A DNA stretch of 64,000 bases from Streptomyces sp. TBY4 (GTDB taxonomy: Bacteria; Actinomycetota; Actinomycetes; Streptomycetales; Streptomycetaceae): the NCBI RefSeq assembly GCF_024213195.1, contig NZ_JANAVF010000007.1:62001-126000 (forward strand), written 5' to 3'. The notes beneath the pieces are model-generated. The model searched no databases. It saw only the letters and a program-made list of their open reading frames with translations, and had not been told where the DNA came from. Shown in pieces: positions 15,954 through 25,325 of this stretch; positions within the stretch are counted from its first letter, which is position 1; the number at the start of each line of letters is the position of its first letter. The position numbers and the translations under genes were made by a program.

Positions 15954-16490
15954 TCAGAGCCGCGCGAGCGTCGCCTCCAGCAGCCGCACCACCGAGGTGT
16001 CGGCCACCTCTGCCACCCGGTCGTACGGGAACCAGCGCAGGTCCAGCGACTCGTCGCTGATCGCTTCGAGGGCCCCGGCGGGCGCCAGGACCGCGTACTG
16101 CACGTCCAGGTGCCAGTTGCACGGAGCGGGGATCGGGTGCCGGTCCAGTCGCACCGGGCCGCCGGGCAGCAGGGTCAGCCCGGCGGTGATGCCGGACTCC
16201 TCGTGGGCCTCGCGCAGGGCCACGTCGGCGAGGGTGGCGTCACCCGGCTCGCAGTGCCCGCCCATCTGGAGCCACATGCCCAGCTTCTTGTGCAGGGTCA
16301 GCAGGACGCGCCCGTGCTCCGGGTCGATCACCAGCGCGCTGCCGGTGACGTGGCCCGCCTCGCAGGGCTTGTAGACCCCGTCGGGATGGGCCGCGAGGTG
16401 CTCCAGGTAGACCTCGCGCAGTTCGGGCTGGCCCTCGTCCCGGCCCTCGTAGCCCTTCAGGACCAGGACAGCGTCTTCGTGCAGGCTCAC
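15954..16490 (-). CDS. NUDIX hydrolase
   Basis: A 178-residue NUDIX protein with the box GHCEPGDATLADVALREAHE followed by ESGI, satisfying GX5EX7REUXEEXGU. No zinc ribbon or other extra domain is present, so the substrate cannot be assigned. Preceding strands (GHVTGSALVIDPEHGRVLL) and LGMWLQMGGHCE fit the fold. The GTG start at 16490 overlaps the stop of the DUF2342 gene (GTGA), so the two are translationally coupled. Confidence 0.87.
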   Translation of the reverse strand: MSLHEDAVLVLKGYEGRDEGQPELREVYLEHLAAHPDGVYKPCEAGHVTGSALVIDPEHGRVLLTLHKKLGMWLQMGGHCEPGDATLADVALREAHEESGITAGLTLLPGGPVRLDRHPIPAPCNWHLDVQYAVLAPAGALEAISDESLDLRWFPYDRVAEVADTSVVRLLEATLARL

Positions 16491-17890
16491 TTGGTGTCGT
16501 CGCCGTCCTGTTCGCGCTTCTGGGCGGCCTCGCCCAGCATCTTGTCGATCTCGGAGAAGTCCAGCTGCTCGCGGTGCACGAACCCGTCCGGGTCGTCCAG
16601 GTCGGAGGCGGTCGGCAGCATGTCCGGGTGCTCCCACAGCCCGTCGCGCCCGTCCACGCCGCGCGCGTCGGTCAGCGAGGCCCACAGCCGCGAGGCGTCC
16701 CGCAGCCGGCGCGGCCGCAGCTCCAGCCCGATCAGCGTCGCGAAGGTCTGCTCCGCCGGGCCGCCCGAGGCGCGCCGCCGGCGCATGGTCTCGCGCATGG
16801 CGTCGGCCGAGGTCAGCCGGGGCTTGGCCGCCTCGTGCACGACCGCGTCCACCCAGCCCTCGACCAGCGCGAGCGCCGTCTCCAGACGGGCCAGCGCGGC
16901 CTTCTGCTCGGGGGTGTCCTGCGGCTGGAACATGCCGCCCTGGAGGGCCTCCTGCAGCTGCTCCGGGTTCGACGGGTCGAGCTGGCCGACCACGTCCTCC
17001 AGCTTAGAGGTGTCGACCTTGATGCCCCGCGCGTACCCCTCGATCGCGCCGAAGAGGTGCGAGCGCAGCCACGGCACGTGGGCGAAGAGCCGCGCGTGGG
17101 CGGCCTCGCGCAGCGCCAGGTACAGCCGCACCTCGTCGGAGGAGACGCCCAGGTCCTTGCCGAAGCTCTCGATGTTCAGCGGCAGCAGGGCGGCCTTGCC
17201 GGCCGGGCCCAGCGGCAGCCCGATGTCGGTCGAGCCCACGACCTCGCCCGCGAGGGTGCCCACGGCCTGCCCGATCTGCTGGCCGAACATGGCCCCGCCC
17301 ATGGAGCGCATCATGCCGAGCAGCGGGCCCGCCATGGCCTGCATCTCCTCGGGCAGGACGCTGCCCATGGCCGCGCCGACGCGCTCGGCGACCGGGTCCA
17401 CGAGCTCCTTCCACACCGGCAGGGTCGCCTCGACCCATTCGGCACGGCTCCACGCCACGGCGGTGGCGGCGCCCGACGGCAGCGAGGTGACGTCGTCGAG
17501 CCAGTGGTCGGCGAGGCGCACGGCCTCCTGGACCGCCGACTTCTCGGCGATGCCCACGCTGGCGTCCTTGACCCCGTCCGGGGTGCCCTGGGCCACGGTC
17601 TGGCGGGCGATGTCCTTGGCCATGTCCCAGTTGACCGGGCCGCCCTCGTAGCTCAGCATCTGGCCGAGCTGCTGGAACGCGGCGCCGAGGTCGTTCGGGT
17701 TCATGGAACCGAACATCGCGGCGAAGGGGTTGTCGGCGTCCCCCGGGCCGCCGGCGCCGCCGGGCAGGCCCGTGCCGAACCCGAACGGAATCGGGCCGCC
17801 CTGACCGCCCTGGTTGCCCTTCTTCTTGCCCTCGTCGCCGTTGTCCGGCTCCTCGGGCGGAAGGCCGAATCCGAATGGGGTGTCGCTCAC
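16487..17890 (-). CDS. DUF2342 / zincin-like metalloprotease family protein
   Basis: A 467-residue member of the actinobacterial DUF2342 family (zinc-dependent metalloprotease fold, in older annotations called F420-biosynthesis associated). The N-terminal 50 residues are Gly/Pro-rich and disordered. The core contains LREAAHARLFAHVPWLRSHL, a degenerate metalloprotease helix with Glu and His, and GSTDIGLPLGPAGKAALLP. Substrate and metal content are not known. GTG 17890 has GAGGAAAC upstream. It is the first gene of the two-gene unit with the NUDIX hydrolase and is divergent from the SDR gene. Confidence 0.85.
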   Translation of the reverse strand: MSDTPFGFGLPPEEPDNGDEGKKKGNQGGQGGPIPFGFGTGLPGGAGGPGDADNPFAAMFGSMNPNDLGAAFQQLGQMLSYEGGPVNWDMAKDIARQTVAQGTPDGVKDASVGIAEKSAVQEAVRLADHWLDDVTSLPSGAATAVAWSRAEWVEATLPVWKELVDPVAERVGAAMGSVLPEEMQAMAGPLLGMMRSMGGAMFGQQIGQAVGTLAGEVVGSTDIGLPLGPAGKAALLPLNIESFGKDLGVSSDEVRLYLALREAAHARLFAHVPWLRSHLFGAIEGYARGIKVDTSKLEDVVGQLDPSNPEQLQEALQGGMFQPQDTPEQKAALARLETALALVEGWVDAVVHEAAKPRLTSADAMRETMRRRRASGGPAEQTFATLIGLELRPRRLRDASRLWASLTDARGVDGRDGLWEHPDMLPTASDLDDPDGFVHREQLDFSEIDKMLGEAAQKREQDGDDTK

Positions 17891-18083
17891 GGGTTTCCTC
17901 GGCTCGTAGGGCCGCCGGCGGATGCCGGCGGGCAATGGGTTCGACAACACCACCCAGCGTAGACACCAGACCCGCTTCCGGGCTCGGTGCTCCGCCGACT
18001 CCTGGGCTGCGGCAGGATGGACATCGACTGGTGGGTGCGCGCCACGGCGCGTCCCTACTGAAGACAACCGCTGGAGACGCCTG

Positions 18084-19247
18084 GTGAGTTCCCCAGATCC
18101 GCACGCTTTGGACGAGCAGGGCCCGGAAAACCGCCCTGAGCACGGCGAGGACGCCCAGGGCGTTCGCCGGACGCGAAACCCGGGCGGTTCCGCGCGCCGA
18201 GGCCCCGTGATCGCCGTGACCGGCGCCGCCTCGGGGGTCGGAGCGGCCCTGGTGGCCAGGCTGGCCGCGTCCGAGGAGGTCAAGCAGGTCGTCGCGATCG
18301 ACGAGCGGCGAGGGGAGTGCGCCGACGCCCAGTGGCACCTGCTGGACGTACGGGACCCCGCGATCGCGGAGAAGCTGCGCGGCACGGACGTCGTGGTGCA
18401 CCTGGCCCTCGACCTCGACCTGGAGACGGACCCGGCGGCCCGTACGGCCTACAACGTGCGGGGGACCCAGACCGTACTCACCGCCGCCGCCGCGGCCGGA
18501 GTGCACCGGGTCGTGCTCTGCACCTCGGCCATGGTCTACGGGGCCCTGCCGGACAACGACATCCCGCTCTCCGAGGACGCCGAGCTGCGCGCCACCGCCG
18601 AGGCCACCGGCGTCGGCGACCTGCTGGAGATCGAGCGGCTGGGCCGCCGGGCGCCGCGCGCGCACCCCGGCCTGAACGTCACCGTGGTCCGCCCGGCGGT
18701 CCTGGTCGGCGGCACGGACACCGCGCTTACCCGCTACTTCGAGTCGCCGAGGCTGCTGGTCGTGGCGGGCTCCCGCCCGACCTGGCAGTTCTGCCACGTC
18801 GAGGACCTGGTCAGCGCGCTGGAGTACGCGGCCCTGGAGAAGGTCGAAGGAGAGCTGGCGGTCGGCTGCGAGGGCTGGCTCGAACAGGAGGAGGTCGAGG
18901 AGCTGAGCGGCATCCGCCGCATGGAGCTCCCCTCGGCCGTGGCCCTGGGCGCGGCGGCCCGGCTGCACCGCATCGGCCTCACCCCGTCCCCGGCCGGGGA
19001 CCTCGCGTACACGATGCACCCGTGGGTGGTCAGCGTCAGCGGGCTGCACGCGGCGGGCTGGCGGCCGCGCTGGACCAACGAGGAGGTGCTGGCGGAGCTC
19101 CTCCAGGAGGTCGCGGGCCGGCACACCGTCGCGGGGCGCCGCCTGGGCCGCAAGGACGCCACGGCCGCGGGTGCCGCGGGCGCGACGGTCGCGCTCCTCG
19201 GCGCCGCCGCCGCGATCCGCGCAGCGCGCCGCCGCCGGGGCATCTGA
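18084..19247 (+). CDS. Atypical NAD-dependent epimerase/dehydratase (extended SDR)
   Basis: A 387-residue Rossmann protein with the nucleotide loop TGAASGVGAALVARLA, AIDERRG, the VVHLALDLD strand and VLCTSAMVYGALPDND. Where extended SDRs carry the YxxxK pair, this protein reads ATGVGDLLEIERL, so catalytic Tyr and Lys appear missing. Near the C-terminus a hydrophobic stretch (AAGAAGATVALLGAAAAI) followed by RAARRRR suggests a membrane anchor. It may act as an NAD(P)-binding sensor or scaffold. The GTG at 18084 follows GGAGACGCCTG. Disordered residues 1-40 precede the fold. Confidence 0.8.
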   Translation: MSSPDPHALDEQGPENRPEHGEDAQGVRRTRNPGGSARRGPVIAVTGAASGVGAALVARLAASEEVKQVVAIDERRGECADAQWHLLDVRDPAIAEKLRGTDVVVHLALDLDLETDPAARTAYNVRGTQTVLTAAAAAGVHRVVLCTSAMVYGALPDNDIPLSEDAELRATAEATGVGDLLEIERLGRRAPRAHPGLNVTVVRPAVLVGGTDTALTRYFESPRLLVVAGSRPTWQFCHVEDLVSALEYAALEKVEGELAVGCEGWLEQEEVEELSGIRRMELPSAVALGAAARLHRIGLTPSPAGDLAYTMHPWVVSVSGLHAAGWRPRWTNEEVLAELLQEVAGRHTVAGRRLGRKDATAAGAAGATVALLGAAAAIRAARRRRGI

Positions 19248-19272
19248 CCCCGGCGGGCTCGGGGCGCGGCCC

Positions 19273-19306
19273 CCGGACCCCCGCGCCTCGAACGCCGGCG
19301 GGGCTG
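19273..19306. repeat. Streptomyces-type intergenic palindromic repeat
   Basis: The sequence CCCCGCGCCTCGAACGCCGG continues into CGGGGCTG. The ends CCCCG/CGGGG can pair around the CGAACG core. From memory, near-identical elements are scattered in Streptomyces intergenic regions. Only one copy was seen in this window, so the repeat status rests on that recollection. Confidence 0.45.
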
Positions 19307-19396
19307 AATGCGGCCGGCCTTCTGTAGGAGGCTCCCAAGGGCTGCGGCGCCGCCCTGGTGAAACTGCTATTCCGCCGGGTCGGCGGCTAGGGCACG

Positions 19397-19867
<471 letters not shown>

Positions 19868-19973
19868 TTGCCCCGTTCGGACGCGCAACACGCCCTCGAT
19901 TTGCGTAACCCCCTCCCGGGCAGCAGCGTTGAAGCCACCAACAACACGTACTTCGGGGTAGGGAGACACGCCC

Positions 19974-20189
19974 ATGGCGTCTTTGGCGTGGTTGCTGATT
20001 CCGCTGTTCGCCGCGATCGGAGCGGCGATATGGGGCAGCTGGGCGGCACGCGACCGCACCGCCGGCGACATATCCGAGCTCGCGGGCTACGCGCGGTTCC
20101 GTGAGGCCATGGGCCAGAGCGGACCCGGCGGGGCGGCGAAGGCGGACGCCGGCGCGCAGCGGAAGAAGGACACCGTCGACTCCGTGTGA
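19974..20189 (+). CDS. Small single-pass membrane protein
   Basis: A 71-residue protein with one N-terminal transmembrane helix (SLAWLLIPLFAAIGAAIWGSW) and a polar, likely cytoplasmic tail (SELAGYARFREAMGQS). GGGAGACACGCCC precedes the ATG. The family is not recognised; small proteins of this type are commonly found before the PDZ protease gene in streptomycetes, but that is memory, not proof. It may be cotranscribed with the Lon-like protease 69 bases downstream. Confidence 0.7.
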   Translation: MASLAWLLIPLFAAIGAAIWGSWAARDRTAGDISELAGYARFREAMGQSGPGGAAKADAGAQRKKDTVDSV

Positions 20190-20258
20190 CAAGTTGCCGG
20201 GCCCCGTACGGACCGGCCCCGGGGGCCGCTCGTCAGGGCCGTCACGTACTGTCGATTC

Positions 20259-21347
20259 ATGCCACGCCGCACTGCGACGATGCTCGCCTCCACCCTCATG
20301 CTCTTCGCGCTGCTCTGCGTGGGTGTGTTCATGAAGGCCCCGTACTCCGAGATGAGCCCGGGCCCGACCGTGAACACGCTCGGGGACTCGCACGGCGAGC
20401 CCGTCCTGAACATCTCGGGGCACAAGACGTACCCGACCACCGGGCACCTGAACATGACGACGGTCCGCGTCACCGGCGCGGACTACGACATGAACCTGCT
20501 GGAGGCCGTGTACGGCTGGGCGGCGGGCGACAACATCGTCGTCCCGCACGAGAACCTGTACCCGGACGGCAAGACGGAGCAGGAGTCCACGCAGGAGAAC
20601 GCCGAGGAGTTCAGCCAGTCGCAGGAGAGCGCCAAGGTGGCCGCCCTCAAGCAGCTCGGCATCCCGGTGACCGCCCGCGTGATCGTCGCCTCCGTGGTCA
20701 AGGGCAGCCCCTCCGAGGGCAAGCTGCACGCCGGGGACGTCATCAAGGCCGTGGACGGGACCCCGGTCAACGCTCCCGAGGACGTGGCCAAGCTGGTCAC
20801 CAAGCACAAGCCCGGTGAGCCGGTCGAGTTCACCATCGTGCCCGCCGCCGAGGCGGCCGAGGCCGAGAAGGCGCAGCGCGAGCCCACCGGCACGACGAAG
20901 GTCACGATCACCGCCGGCAAGGCGGAGGGCGACGGTCACGCCGTCGTCGGCATCCGGGCCGGCACCGACCACACCTTCCCGTTCACCATCGACATCAAGC
21001 TCGCCGACGTCGGCGGCCCCAGCGCCGGTCTGATGTTCGCGCTCGGCATCGTCGACAAGCTCACGCCCGAGAACCTGACCGGCGGCAAGTTCATCGCCGG
21101 CACCGGCACCATCGACGACACGGGCAAGGTCGGCCCGATCGGCGGCATCCAGATGAAGACCATCGGCGCCCGCCAGGCCGGCGCCCAGTACTTCCTGACG
21201 CCCGCCGAGAACTGCGCCTCGGCCGCGAGCGACGTGCCCGACGGGCTGACGCTGGTGAAGGTCTCCACCATCGACGACGCCGTGAAGGCGCTGGAGAAGA
21301 TCAGCAAGGGGGACACGGCCGGGCTGACGCAGTGCGCCAAGCCCTGA
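20259..21347 (+). CDS. YlbL-type Lon-like protease with PDZ domain
   Basis: A 362-residue membrane-anchored serine protease. Order: N-terminal transmembrane helix (TMLASTLMLFALLCVGVF), a PDZ domain centred on VVKGSPSEGKLHAGDVIKAV, then a Lon protease domain with the Ser in GGPSAGLMFALGIVD and the Lys in IGGIQMKTIGARQAG, which form the Ser-Lys dyad. There is no AAA+ module. Mycobacteria carry the same protein next to the UPF0182 gene. It probably cleaves extracytoplasmic or membrane substrates. Confidence 0.92.
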   Translation: MPRRTATMLASTLMLFALLCVGVFMKAPYSEMSPGPTVNTLGDSHGEPVLNISGHKTYPTTGHLNMTTVRVTGADYDMNLLEAVYGWAAGDNIVVPHENLYPDGKTEQESTQENAEEFSQSQESAKVAALKQLGIPVTARVIVASVVKGSPSEGKLHAGDVIKAVDGTPVNAPEDVAKLVTKHKPGEPVEFTIVPAAEAAEAEKAQREPTGTTKVTITAGKAEGDGHAVVGIRAGTDHTFPFTIDIKLADVGGPSAGLMFALGIVDKLTPENLTGGKFIAGTGTIDDTGKVGPIGGIQMKTIGARQAGAQYFLTPAENCASAASDVPDGLTLVKVSTIDDAVKALEKISKGDTAGLTQCAKP

Positions 21348-21366
21348 CCGTGTCGATACCCACGAG

Positions 21367-21939
21367 CTAGTCGAGGAAGGTCGCGGCCAGCGCCTCGGCG
21401 AGCCCCGGCACCAGCGTCGCGCCGGTCAGCACCTCGTTCGCCGAGTCCTTGTCCCGCAGTCGTACGGCCGACTCCCGCGATCCGTCGCGCAGGACGCCCA
21501 CGGTCAGCCGCACCTCCTGGCGCTCCGGGTGGCCGGCGACCCACTTGGCGAGCTGCTTGTCGGTGAGCCCCTCCGGTACGGAGGACTCGGCGGACGGCGG
21601 CAGCATAAGCCGCTCCACGGTCAGCGCGCAGCCGAGGATCGAGTCGGGCCAGGCGATGGTGCCCAGGAACTTGTCCAGCGGGGTGCCGGCCGGCACCTCG
21701 TCCTGCTCGATCGGGGTGAGCTGGTTCTTGCCCGTGTCGTCCTGGTCGAGGCCGAGCTGGCGCGCGACGCCCGGCGCCTCCTTGCGCAGCCTGGCCGTGT
21801 CGACCAGGGCGAAGAGCCGGGCGGGCTTGTCCCAGCCGAGGGTGGAGGCGTACTCGTCGATTTCGAGGACGGCACGGGTCAGCGGGCTTGCCGCCATAGG
21901 GGTGCCGGGGGACGGCGAAAGGTTGGACATGGGCAACAT
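21367..21939 (-). CDS. PPA1309 family protein
   Basis: A 190-residue protein of the actinobacterial PPA1309 family (function unknown). Recognisable segments are RAVLEIDEYASTLGWDKPARLFALV, the GTIAWPDSILGCALTVER strand and LTDKQLAKWVAGHPERQEVRL. It is soluble with no signal peptide. Starts at ATG 21939 (AGGAGG upstream) and ATG 21930 are both plausible. It is convergent with the Lon-like protease, 19 bases apart, and divergent from the UPF0182 gene. Confidence 0.8.
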   Translation of the reverse strand: MLPMSNLSPSPGTPMAASPLTRAVLEIDEYASTLGWDKPARLFALVDTARLRKEAPGVARQLGLDQDDTGKNQLTPIEQDEVPAGTPLDKFLGTIAWPDSILGCALTVERLMLPPSAESSVPEGLTDKQLAKWVAGHPERQEVRLTVGVLRDGSRESAVRLRDKDSANEVLTGATLVPGLAEALAATFLD

Positions 21940-22074
21940 CCTGCCTCCTTTCCCCCGGATACCGGGAACTGACTAAAGCCTCAGTAAGTTGCATGAGTGG
22001 GCTCTACGATCGGGGGCCCATGCTTTGAAAAATCTCAGCATCACTTACACACAGCGACTTTCGAGGTGCGCACC

Positions 22075-25005
22075 TTGGCTTTCCAGATGCCGGACCGCGG
22101 CGGAGGCCCCTCCGGGCCACGGATGAGAGTCGGCCGCCCGTCCCGGCGCGCCCGGACTCTTCTGATGACCTTGGGCGTGCTGGCCGTCCTGGCCATGGCG
22201 TTCATCATGTTCGCCGGCTTCTGGACCGACTGGCTCTGGTTCCGCTCCGTCGACTACTCCTCCGTCTTCACCACCACCCTGTGGACCAAGGTCGGCCTCT
22301 TCGCCGTCTTCGGTCTCCTGATGGCCGGTGCCGTCGGGCTGAACATCTGGCTGGCCCACCGGCTGCGCCCGCCGCTCAGCGCGATGTCGATGGAGCAGCA
22401 GAGCCTCGACCGCTACCGGATGACCGTCGCGCCGTACCGGAAGTGGCTGCTGCTCGGCATCTCCGCCCTGGTCGGCCTGATCGCGGGCGCCTCGGCGGCC
22501 GGCCAGTGGAAGACCTGGCTGATGTACGTGAACGGGGTGCCCTTCGGCCAGAAGGACCCCCAGTTCAACCTGGACGTGTCGTTCTACACCTTCGACCTGC
22601 CCTGGTACCGCTTCCTGCTCGGCTTCGGCTTCGCCGCCGTCGTGCTCTCGGTGATCGCCGCCGCCGTCGTGCACTACCTCTACGGGGGACTGCGCGTCAC
22701 CAGCCCCGGTGCGCGGGCCACCGCCGCGGCGACCGGCCACCTGTCGGTGCTGCTCGGCCTCTTCGTCACGCTCAAGGCGGTCGCGTACTGGCTCGACCGG
22801 TACGGCCTCGCCGTGAAGTCCAGCGACTTCAAGGCCGCGGACAACTGGACCGGCCTGCGCTACGTCGACGCGAACGCGTACCTGCCGGCCAAGACCATCC
22901 TCGTCGCCATCGCGGCGATCTGCGCGGTGCTGTTCTTCGCGACGCTGTGGCGCCGCACCTGGCAGCTCCCGGTCATCGGCTTCGGCCTGATGGTGCTCTC
23001 GGCGATCCTGATCGGCGGGCTGTACCCGGCGATCGTGCAGAAGTTCCAGGTCCAGCCGAACGAGCAGGCCAAGGAATCCCCGTACGTCCAGAAGAACATC
23101 AAGGCGACGCGCGACGCCTACGGGGTCGCCGACGCCTCGGTCACGGACTACCCGGGCCTGCCGGACCCCAAGGCGGACAAGAAGAAGCTCCGCCAGGACG
23201 CCAACTCCACGGCGAGCATCCGCCTGCTCGACCCGAACATCGTGTCCCCGGCCTTCCAGCAGCTCCAGCAGAACAAGGGCTACTACGGTTTCCCGGCCAC
23301 GCTGGCGGTCGACCGGTACAAGGGCCAGGACACGGTCATCGGGCTCCGTGAGATCAACCTCGCGGGCATCCCGAAGAACAACTGGATCAACGACCACTTC
23401 CGTTACACCCACGGATACGGCGTGGTCGCGGCCAAGGGCACCGAGGTGACCGCGAACGGGGAGCCGGTGTTCACCGAGTCCGGCCTGCCGGCCACGGGCG
23501 ACCTCGGAAAGTACGAGCAGCGGATCTACTACGGCGAGCAGACGAAGCAGTACTCGATCGTCGGCGGACCGCAGAAGGAGCTCGACTACGCCAACGACTC
23601 GGGCGAGAAGGAGACCACCTACCAGGGCGACAGCGGGGTGAGCCTGGGCAACCCGGTCAACCGCGCCGCGTACGCCCTGGCCTTCAGCGAGCCGCAGATC
23701 CTCTACTCCGGGGCCATCGACGACAAGTCGAAGATCCTCTACAACCGCACGCCCAAGGCCCGGGTCGAGGCGGTCGCCCCGTGGCTGACGATCGACGGAG
23801 CCGTGTACCCGGCGGTGATCGACGGCCGGGTCCAGTGGATCGTGGACGCCTACACCACCACCAACGGCTACCCCTACGCGTCGCGCACCCAGCTCGGGGA
23901 CACGACGGCGGACTCGCTGACCAACTCCCAGCGCGCCGTGGTCGCGCAGGAGAACCAGGTCAACTACATCCGCAACTCCGTGAAGGCCACCGTCGACGCC
24001 TACGACGGCACGGTGAAGCTGTACCAGTGGGACACCAAGGACCCGGTCCTCAAGACGTGGATGAAGGCCTTCCCCGGCACGGTGAAGGACAAGAAGGAGA
24101 TCTCGCCGACCCTGATGGAGCACCTGCGCTACCCGCAGGACCTCTTCAAGGTCCAGCGTGAGCTGCTGACCCGCTACCACGTCACGGACCCGCAGACCTT
24201 CCTCAGCGGCAGCGAGGTCTGGGCGGTGCCGGACGACCCGACCACCAAGGCGGGGACGGCGGTCCCGCCGTACTACCTCTCCATGAAGATGCCGGGCCAG
24301 AAGGACCCCAACCAGGCCTTCTCCCTCACCACGACGCTCACGCCGAACGGCAGGGACAACCTGAGCGCCTTCATGGCGGTCAACGCCGATCCCACCACCG
24401 CGGACTACGGCAAGATCCAGTTGCTGAAGCTGCCCACCCAGAACCCGGTGGACGGCCCGAAGCTCGTCCAGGCGAGATTCAACTCCAAGCCGGAGATCGC
24501 CCAGGAGATCAACATCCTGAGCCGTGGCGATTCCCAGGTGGAGTACGGCAACCTGCTCACGGTCCCGCTCGACAAGGGAATGCTCTACGTCGAGCCGGTG
24601 TACGTGCGCGGCGGCGGCCTCAAGTACCCGCTGCTGAAGAAGGTCCTGGTGACCTACGGGGACCAGACGGCCTTCGAGGACACGCTCGAGAAGGCGCTGA
24701 ACGTGGTGTTCGGGGCCGAATCGGCGACCACGCCCCCGGGCGACGGGACCACCCCGCCGGGCGACGGGACGACCCCGCCGCCGACCAGCCAGGACCCGAC
24801 GGTCAAGGCGGCCCTGGCCGATGCGCAGAAGGCGGTCGAGGACGCCGACAAGGCGCTCAAGGCCGGCGACTGGGCGGCGTACGGAAAGGCGCAGAGCGAT
24901 CTGCAGGCCGCGCTGAAGCGGGCGATCGACGCCGAGGCGAAGGCGCCGGCGCCCGCGTCCACACCGGCGTCCACGCCCGCACCCACGTCCACGCCCACCG
25001 GATAG
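22075..25005 (+). CDS. UPF0182 family membrane protein
   Basis: A 976-residue member of UPF0182. Seven hydrophobic segments fill the first 330 residues (for example TLLMTLGVLAVLAMAFIMF and LPVIGFGLMVLSAILIGGL), followed by a large hydrophilic domain with family motifs such as YVQKNIKATRDAYG, FRYTHGYGVV and EPVYVRGGG. Near the end is a TTPPGDGTTPPGDG repeat, an Ala-rich helix and a Pro/Ser/Thr tail. The TTG at 22075 (MAFQMPDRGGG) has GAGG eight bases upstream; the ATG at 22087 is a later alternative. The function is unknown. Confidence 0.88.
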   Translation: MAFQMPDRGGGPSGPRMRVGRPSRRARTLLMTLGVLAVLAMAFIMFAGFWTDWLWFRSVDYSSVFTTTLWTKVGLFAVFGLLMAGAVGLNIWLAHRLRPPLSAMSMEQQSLDRYRMTVAPYRKWLLLGISALVGLIAGASAAGQWKTWLMYVNGVPFGQKDPQFNLDVSFYTFDLPWYRFLLGFGFAAVVLSVIAAAVVHYLYGGLRVTSPGARATAAATGHLSVLLGLFVTLKAVAYWLDRYGLAVKSSDFKAADNWTGLRYVDANAYLPAKTILVAIAAICAVLFFATLWRRTWQLPVIGFGLMVLSAILIGGLYPAIVQKFQVQPNEQAKESPYVQKNIKATRDAYGVADASVTDYPGLPDPKADKKKLRQDANSTASIRLLDPNIVSPAFQQLQQNKGYYGFPATLAVDRYKGQDTVIGLREINLAGIPKNNWINDHFRYTHGYGVVAAKGTEVTANGEPVFTESGLPATGDLGKYEQRIYYGEQTKQYSIVGGPQKELDYANDSGEKETTYQGDSGVSLGNPVNRAAYALAFSEPQILYSGAIDDKSKILYNRTPKARVEAVAPWLTIDGAVYPAVIDGRVQWIVDAYTTTNGYPYASRTQLGDTTADSLTNSQRAVVAQENQVNYIRNSVKATVDAYDGTVKLYQWDTKDPVLKTWMKAFPGTVKDKKEISPTLMEHLRYPQDLFKVQRELLTRYHVTDPQTFLSGSEVWAVPDDPTTKAGTAVPPYYLSMKMPGQKDPNQAFSLTTTLTPNGRDNLSAFMAVNADPTTADYGKIQLLKLPTQNPVDGPKLVQARFNSKPEIAQEINILSRGDSQVEYGNLLTVPLDKGMLYVEPVYVRGGGLKYPLLKKVLVTYGDQTAFEDTLEKALNVVFGAESATTPPGDGTTPPGDGTTPPPTSQDPTVKAALADAQKAVEDADKALKAGDWAAYGKAQSDLQAALKRAIDAEAKAPAPASTPASTPAPTSTPTG

Positions 25006-25049
25006 CGGTAATGGTTCCACCCCGCGTCGTGCTACTGTTGGTTTACCGA

Positions 25050-25123
25050 CGCGGGGTGGAGCAGCTCGGTAGCTCGCTGGGCTCATAACCCAGAGGTCGC
25101 AGGTTCAAATCCTGTCCCCGCTA
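25050..25123 (+). tRNA. Initiator tRNA-fMet (CAT), copy 1
   Basis: A 74-nt cloverleaf without encoded CCA. The 5' C is unpaired at position 1-72, and the anticodon stem has three consecutive G:C pairs (CTGGG CTCATAA CCCAG); both are initiator marks. The TTCAAAT loop is present. A likely -10 TACTGT lies just upstream. The 90-bp block containing it is identical to copy 2. Confidence 0.95.
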
Positions 25124-25128
25124 CTGAA

Positions 25129-25165
25129 GACGAAGGCCCGGATCCGATGGATCCGGGCCTTCGTC
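25129..25165 (+). terminator. Terminator of tRNA-fMet copy 1
   Basis: A perfect 17-bp inverted repeat (25129-25145 / 25149-25165) with a 3-base loop, directly after the tRNA. Confidence 0.8.
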
Positions 25166-25325
25166 ATGCCCGATCGAACTTTTCGCCGACGCGGGGTCAC
25201 TGGGGTGGGTGAGTTGGGGTGTGAGCGTGTTTGACTTGTCTCTCTGTGGGCATGTCGACAAAACGCTGTAGTGACCTCACTGGCTGCGACATACCAGGTG
25301 TACGCGGGTAGCAGGTGATGCGACG

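Noticed and set aside
22045..25086. A 1013-codon minus-strand frame opposite the UPF0182 gene
   Set aside because: Low-complexity Val/Asp/Leu/Arg composition, no motif, and it runs into the tRNA gene; the + frame has seven clear membrane helices.
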